DNA of 64,000 nucleotides from an uncultured Clostridia bacterium. Its GTDB lineage: Bacteria; Bacillota; Clostridia; UBA1381. How positions within the stretch are numbered: position 1 is the first letter of the stretch; each line of letters begins with the position of its first letter. The stretch covers positions 1-64,000 of the forward strand of contig CAKSNH010000002.1 of assembly GCA_934476075.1 (NCBI GenBank), written 5' to 3'. The position numbers and the translations under genes were made by a program. This document shows positions 59,646-64,000 of the stretch, piece after piece. The notes under the pieces are model-generated. The model searched no databases and was not told where the DNA came from. It saw only the letters and a list, made by a program, of their open reading frames with translations.

Positions 59646-60746
59646 TTATTTTCTGTTTATTCTGCCGTCTTTGATTTCAAACAATTTCACATTGTCCGAT
59701 GTATCCACCAAATCGGCGTCCGTACAAGTTATAAGTACCTGTTTATCCTTTATCTTCTGCGACAGGAACATTCGTCTGCTTTTGTCAAGCTCACTCATTA
59801 TATCGTCAAGCAGCAGTATCGGATATTCCTCTTTAATCGAATATATATATTCGGTTTGTGCAATAATTATGCTCAGCACCGCCGTGCGTTTTTGTCCCTG
59901 TGACGCAAATAACCGTGCGTCGTTTCCATCAATCTCGATTTTCATATCGTCACGGTGTACACCGTAGAGTGACGCACCGTTTTCAATCTCACGTCTTTGA
60001 TTTTCTTCCAGCTTGTTCATCATACATTCACACGCCGTTTTCTCGTCGCACTCGGTAAAATCCATACTCGGCATATACGATATATTAAGCTTTTCCCGAC
60101 TTATCTGCGAATGTATTTGAGATGAGAACACATTCATATCGGCGATGAAATCTTTTCTGTATTTCATAATCTTTGCTCCGCTTTCGCAAAGACCGCTGTT
60201 CCATACCGACAGCATACTGTCAGTGAATTTGCCCTCCGAACGCAGTTTTTTTAGCAAGCTGTTTTTCTGTGCCAAAGTTTTGGAATATTCAATCAAAACG
60301 GTTAAATATCTCGGCATCATCTGGCTTATCGCCAAATCGAGAAATCTTCGTCTGTTTGACGGTGAACCCTTGACCAAATCCAAATCGTCGGGCGAAAACA
60401 TAACCGTATTCAAATAATTCATAAGCATACTGAGTTTTGCAATCGGCACATCATTTACTTTAATCTGCTTTTTTCCGGTGCTTAAAATACGCATTTTTGC
60501 ACTGTGTTCACGAACGGTGCTCTCAAATTTAATGTCCAAACCCGCAAAATCAGCACCCTTACGCACCAATTCCTTGTCGCTTTTCGTTCTGCTGCTTCTG
60601 CCGTGCGAGAACATCGCCGCCGCTTCAAGCAAATTCGTCTTACCCTGTGCATTATTGCCGTAAATTATATTTGTATACGGTGAAAACTCAAATTCCTCAT
60701 GTTCATAATTTCTGAAATTACTCAAAACAAGCGAATTAATATTCAT
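59646..60746 (-). CDS. recF: DNA replication and repair protein RecF
   Basis: A 366-residue SMC-like ATPase that helps load RecA at gaps. Walker A is YGNNAQGKTNLLEA (about 30-43), then RSSRTKSDKELVRKGADFAG, MFSPDDLDLVKGSPSNRRRF, and the C-terminal signature LFASQGQKRTAVLSIIIAQT and Walker B ILLLDDIMSELDKSRRMFL. It starts at the base next to the S4 gene stop, so the two are coupled. Part of the conserved S4-recF-remB-gyrB block. Confidence 0.95.
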   Translation of the reverse strand: MNINSLVLSNFRNYEHEEFEFSPYTNIIYGNNAQGKTNLLEAAAMFSHGRSSRTKSDKELVRKGADFAGLDIKFESTVREHSAKMRILSTGKKQIKVNDVPIAKLSMLMNYLNTVMFSPDDLDLVKGSPSNRRRFLDLAISQMMPRYLTVLIEYSKTLAQKNSLLKKLRSEGKFTDSMLSVWNSGLCESGAKIMKYRKDFIADMNVFSSQIHSQISREKLNISYMPSMDFTECDEKTACECMMNKLEENQRREIENGASLYGVHRDDMKIEIDGNDARLFASQGQKRTAVLSIIIAQTEYIYSIKEEYPILLLDDIMSELDKSRRMFLSQKIKDKQVLITCTDADLVDTSDNVKLFEIKDGRINRK

Positions 60747-60977
60747 CTACTCATTCTCTACCTCAATTTGTAATTGTTCGTCCTCAAAATCAATCAAAAC
60801 CTTGTCGCCGCTGCGGATTTTCTTACCACGCATTGTACATATCTCACCGTTTACCGATACAATCTCACTTAAAATCATATCCTTTGCGTCCGCACCCGAC
60901 TCAGCCGCACCCGAAAATTTCAAAAGCTGGTCAAGCTTAATATATTCGGTTGTAATCTTTATATTTTCAGTCTGCAT
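60747..60977 (-). CDS. S4-domain RNA-binding protein (YaaA type)
   Basis: A 76-residue single S4 domain: EYIKLDQLLKFSGAAESGAD, AKDMILSEIVSVNGEICTMR, GKKIRSGDKVLIDF. This is the small S4 protein normally encoded between dnaN and recF. AGGAG precedes the ATG. Function is unknown but it is a conserved RNA-binding fold. Confidence 0.9.
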   Translation of the reverse strand: MQTENIKITTEYIKLDQLLKFSGAAESGADAKDMILSEIVSVNGEICTMRGKKIRSGDKVLIDFEDEQLQIEVENE

Positions 60978-60989
60978 AGCACACTCTCC

Positions 60990-63257
60990 TTAATTTGATT
61001 TTCTTGTTACCGCAATAATACCCGACATTTGCTTTATCCGCTTTGTAACCTTTTCAAGGTCACTCTTATCGGTAATTTCAAGTCCCAGCGAAATAACCGC
61101 AATTTCTTTCTTATTAACTCTTGCATTGATTGATTTGCACGACATTTTAAGTTCCGACAAAATGGACGAAACCTCAATAAGCAAGCCGTCCCGGTCATAT
61201 GCTTCCACCTGTATGGTTGTGACGTAACCCGAGTTTTTCTCGCTGTTCCACGAAACGTTAATAAATCTGCCTTTATCTTCTTCACCGAGTGCCGATTCCT
61301 GCATATTCGGACAGTCCGCTCTGTGCACCGACACGCCACGTCCTTTTGTGATAAAGCCGACTATATTATCTCCCGGTACGGGATTGCAGCATTTAGCCAG
61401 TCGGACAAGACAGTTGTCAATTCCCTCAACTATAACGCCGTTGCTGCCTCGTCTGCGGTGATGCTCCTCAATCGGCTTGTCGTCGATAATTCCCTCAATC
61501 GCATTTTCCGCTTTTTCTTCACGTTTTTTCTTTATATATTCATCTCTCAAACGCAATACTACCTTTTGAGCGGTCAAACCGCCGTAGCCGATTCCGGCAT
61601 ACAAATCGTCGATAGTATTAAACGCATATCTTTTCAATAAATGGTCCACCCATTCCTGATTAAACAGCTGTGCATGGGTAAAGCCTATTCTTTTTAATTC
61701 CTTTTCAATCAAGTCCTTGCCGTGCTCGATATTTTCATCTCTGCATTCACGCTTGAACCATTGATTAATCTTATTCTTAGCCTGTGACGTCTTGACAATT
61801 TTCAGCCAGTCCCTGCTCGGACCGTGAATATTTGACGATGTAAGAATTTCAACAATCTCACCGTTTTTCAGCTGATAATCGTTAGGCACAATCTTCCCGT
61901 TTACCTTTGCACCGCTCATTTTGTATCCGATAGCCGAGTGAATGGCAAACGCAAAATCTATAACCGTACTCTTTGCCGGCAGACTGATAACCTTTCCGTT
62001 AGGGGTGAACACGAAAACTTCATCAGCAAACAGGTCAATTTTAAGAGTATTTAAAAAATCGTCCGTATCTATAATATCAATCTGCGTTTCAAGCAGCTGC
62101 CGTACCCATTCAAGCTTTGAGTCCATATCGGTAACCCCCGACACACCCTCCTTGTATTTCCAGTGTGCGGCGATACCTTCTTCGGCAATCTTGTGCATTT
62201 CCCACGTTCTTATCTGTATCTCGAACGGTACGCCGTTTGAACCGATAACTGTGGTGTGCAGCGACTGATACATATTCGGTTTCGGCATTGCAATGTAATC
62301 TTTAAAACGCATCGGTACAGGCGTGTACATTTCATGCACCATACCAAGCACCGCATAGCAGTCTGCCACCGTATCAACTATAATACGCACCGCAAACAAA
62401 TCGTAAAGTTCGTCAAGGGTCTTGTTCTGACCGTACATTTTACGGAATATGCTGTAAAAATGCTTTGCACGCCCCGTAACTTGTCCGACAATATGATTTT
62501 CGGCAAGACGTTCTTCAATGGTTTTCATTATCCCTTGAATATATTCTTCACGTTCCTTACGCTTTTGATTTATACCGTTTCGTATTTCCTCATAAGCGAC
62601 AGGGTCGATGTATTTAAGCGATAAGTCTTCAAGCTCGCCCTTGATTTTTGACATACCCAAACGGTGAGCAAGCGGTGCATACACCTCCAAGGTTTCTTTT
62701 GCTTTTTCAAGCTGTTTTTCGGGCGTCATAAATTTCAATGTACGCATATTGTGCAGACGGTCGATAAGTTTGATGATAACCACACGAATGTCCTTTGCCA
62801 TGGCAAGAAACATCTTTCTGAGGTTTTCGACCTGCTGTTCCTCATGGGTGTTGTACTGCAATTTTTTAAGCTTTGTAACACCGTCCACAAGTTCCGCCGT
62901 CTGCTGACCGAACAGGTTTTTTATATCCTCGTATGTGTAGTGCGTATCCTCGACAACATCATGCAAAAGAGCCGCCGCAATAGCTGTCGGGTCCATAGAC
63001 ATTTCCGCCGCTATCTGTGCAATAGCCACAGGATGCTCGATATACGGTGCACCCGATTTTCTGAACTGCCCGTCATGAGCCGACTTCGCCAGCTTGTACG
63101 CAACACGAATATCGTCAATATTGGCATTCGGACTGTATGATTTAACTTTTTCTATAATCTGTTCAACAATCGCATCGGTATCAACCGGTTCATAGGCTGT
63201 TCCGAGTATTTTCTTGTCGCCCTCATCTTTTTTTACAGCTGATGTACCTGTATCCAT
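60990..63257 (-). CDS. relA: Bifunctional (p)ppGpp synthetase/hydrolase RelA/SpoT
   Basis: A 755-residue Rel protein. The HD hydrolase domain (about 55-200) has KSAHDGQFRKSGAPYIEHPV, ALLHDVVEDTHYTYEDIKNL and VVIIKLIDRLHNMRTLKF, so hydrolase ligands are intact. The synthetase domain (about 235-370) has GRAKHFYSIFRKMYGQNKTL, DLFAVRIIVD and PKPNMYQSLHTTVIG. TGS is about 400-460 and ACT is at the end (VNKKEIAVISLGLEITDKSD). The ATG at 63257 has GGGGG eight bases before it; the GTG at 63266 overlaps that site. It lies directly upstream of the S4-recF block, where dnaN would normally be. Confidence 0.95.
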   Translation of the reverse strand: MDTGTSAVKKDEGDKKILGTAYEPVDTDAIVEQIIEKVKSYSPNANIDDIRVAYKLAKSAHDGQFRKSGAPYIEHPVAIAQIAAEMSMDPTAIAAALLHDVVEDTHYTYEDIKNLFGQQTAELVDGVTKLKKLQYNTHEEQQVENLRKMFLAMAKDIRVVIIKLIDRLHNMRTLKFMTPEKQLEKAKETLEVYAPLAHRLGMSKIKGELEDLSLKYIDPVAYEEIRNGINQKRKEREEYIQGIMKTIEERLAENHIVGQVTGRAKHFYSIFRKMYGQNKTLDELYDLFAVRIIVDTVADCYAVLGMVHEMYTPVPMRFKDYIAMPKPNMYQSLHTTVIGSNGVPFEIQIRTWEMHKIAEEGIAAHWKYKEGVSGVTDMDSKLEWVRQLLETQIDIIDTDDFLNTLKIDLFADEVFVFTPNGKVISLPAKSTVIDFAFAIHSAIGYKMSGAKVNGKIVPNDYQLKNGEIVEILTSSNIHGPSRDWLKIVKTSQAKNKINQWFKRECRDENIEHGKDLIEKELKRIGFTHAQLFNQEWVDHLLKRYAFNTIDDLYAGIGYGGLTAQKVVLRLRDEYIKKKREEKAENAIEGIIDDKPIEEHHRRRGSNGVIVEGIDNCLVRLAKCCNPVPGDNIVGFITKGRGVSVHRADCPNMQESALGEEDKGRFINVSWNSEKNSGYVTTIQVEAYDRDGLLIEVSSILSELKMSCKSINARVNKKEIAVISLGLEITDKSDLEKVTKRIKQMSGIIAVTRKSN

Positions 63258-63284
63258 AAAAGTCACCCCCGCAAATACATAAAA

Positions 63285-64000
63285 TCATTCATGTATTTTT
63301 ATATCTTTAATTTGTAGCTGAACCTGACTGTTCCCCTGAAAATTATTCACTTCCATCGTAAAAGCCACGTCCACAATATCATTCTGATTAAACTCCGACA
63401 CATATTCACCCATGCCGAACCCGACTGCATTTATATATTTATTTTCCCAGACAAGCCGCATACGCAGATGCTTGTTATCCTGTCCCATTGCCGCAATATT
63501 AGCTATTTTCACAGCCGATATTGAAAATACGGGTTTTGCATTGCCCATGCCGTACGGTTCAAGATTTAAAAGCATTTTAGCATTTTCAAGCGTTACATCT
63601 TTCGGTGAAATATCGGTATCTATCATTATTTTCTGAACCATATCTTCGGGTTTTAAGGTTTTGTTTGCATAGTCATTAATATCCTTGTCAAATTTTTCGA
63701 TATTGTCCATGTCAATGCTAAGTCCGGCAGCTATCGAATGACCGCCGAACTCCACCAAATCGTCCTTTACCGCAGTTAAAGCGTCAAACAAATTCATTCC
63801 TTCGATACTTCTGCCCGAACCTTTCCCGATACCTTTTTCATGCGTGATTAATATGCACGGCTTGTAGTATTTATCGTTTATTTTAGATGCGACAATTCCG
63901 ATAACGCCGTTGTGCCAACCCTCTTTTGCAAGCACGATAACCTTTTTCTTTTTAAAATTCTCGTCACTTTCAACCATTTGTACGGCTTCACTGTATATTT
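63285..64000 (-). CDS. recJ: Single-stranded-DNA exonuclease RecJ, C-terminal part
   Basis: The frame runs off the window edge; 238 C-terminal residues are visible. DHHA1 domain motifs are VIVLAKEGWHNGVIGIVASK, GIGKGSGRSIEGMNLFDALT and EFGGHSIAAGLSIDMDN, followed by the RecJ OB-fold domain (LEPYGMGNAKPVFSISAVKI and the terminal NSQVQLQIKDIKIHE). RecJ degrades single-stranded DNA 5' to 3' in repair. The Met at 63977 is internal, not a start, because the frame continues upstream as SEAVQ. It precedes relA by 27 bp, the recJ-relA order common in Firmicutes. Confidence 0.92.
   Translation of the reverse strand, partial: IYSEAVQMVESDENFKKKKVIVLAKEGWHNGVIGIVASKINDKYYKPCILITHEKGIGKGSGRSIEGMNLFDALTAVKDDLVEFGGHSIAAGLSIDMDNIEKFDKDINDYANKTLKPEDMVQKIMIDTDISPKDVTLENAKMLLNLEPYGMGNAKPVFSISAVKIANIAAMGQDNKHLRMRLVWENKYINAVGFGMGEYVSEFNQNDIVDVAFTMEVNNFQGNSQVQLQIKDIKIHE

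Noticed and set aside
1..64000. tRNA, rRNA, tmRNA and CRISPR arrays
   Set aside because: Intergenic regions were read by eye and none showed the conserved T-loop, cloverleaf, rRNA or regularly spaced repeat patterns; a covariance search could still find a divergent one.

Overview
The window looks like a chromosomal segment of a low-GC Gram-positive bacterium of class Clostridia. The support is AT-rich DNA, strong GGAGG-type ribosome sites, frequent TTG and GTG starts, a complete ECF AAT module, BioY with a BirA-type operator, RemB/DUF370 between recF and gyrB, SLH-domain surface proteins, and the archaeal-type cofactor-independent phosphoglycerate mutase. I cannot name the genus. No rRNA, tRNA or CRISPR array was found.

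Layout. (1) 0.4-5.3 kb: a COG2509-type FAD oxidoreductase and a B12-dependent methionine synthase without the reactivation domain (both minus), then bioY under a consensus promoter overlapped by a BirA box. (2) 5.70-24.86 kb: an integrated element of about 19.15 kb. It is bounded by a perfect 16-bp direct repeat (5696-5711 and 24844-24859) and splits one cysteine-rich protein gene into a C-terminal half (5324-5711) and an N-terminal half (24844-25122 or 25179). The halves join in frame if the repeats recombine. The element carries a toxin-antitoxin module at each end (AbrB/HipA on the left, MqsR with MqsA-Panacea on the right), a large serine recombinase, a small serine resolvase, an Xis-like HTH protein, two replication-type proteins (a P4-like SF3 helicase and an AEP primase/SF2 helicase), a DUF960-amidoligase-class II glutamine amidotransferase operon ending in a 28-codon ORF, two exported surface proteins (GLUG/Ig and SLH), and several unknown genes. 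No relaxase or conjugation gene was seen. (3) 25.2-47.4 kb: chromosomal genes, mostly plus strand: LRR/transglutaminase lipoprotein, aromatic acid exporter, SbcC, HisIE, Ppx/GppA, a GH115-like protein, TrmL, DegV, phosphoglycerate mutase, AI-2E family permease, MetG, an rRNA methyltransferase-like protein, EcfA1-EcfA2-EcfT. (4) 47.5-56.7 kb: orphan solute-binding lipoprotein, GAPDH, chemotaxis receptor, secreted subtilisin, GH35 beta-galactosidase. (5) 56.8-64.0 kb: one minus-strand run recJ(partial)-relA-S4-recF-remB-gyrB-smpB, an altered version of the usual dnaA-dnaN-S4-recF-remB-gyrB-gyrA cluster.

The genes work together at several points. BioY is an S-component that could use the EcfA1A2T module at 44.8-47.3 kb. 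The element pairs integration and excision functions with addiction modules at both termini. A dispersed intergenic repeat (four copies) starts each time at the T-tract of an intrinsic terminator. The two points most worth following up are the gene-splitting element and this terminator-linked repeat family.
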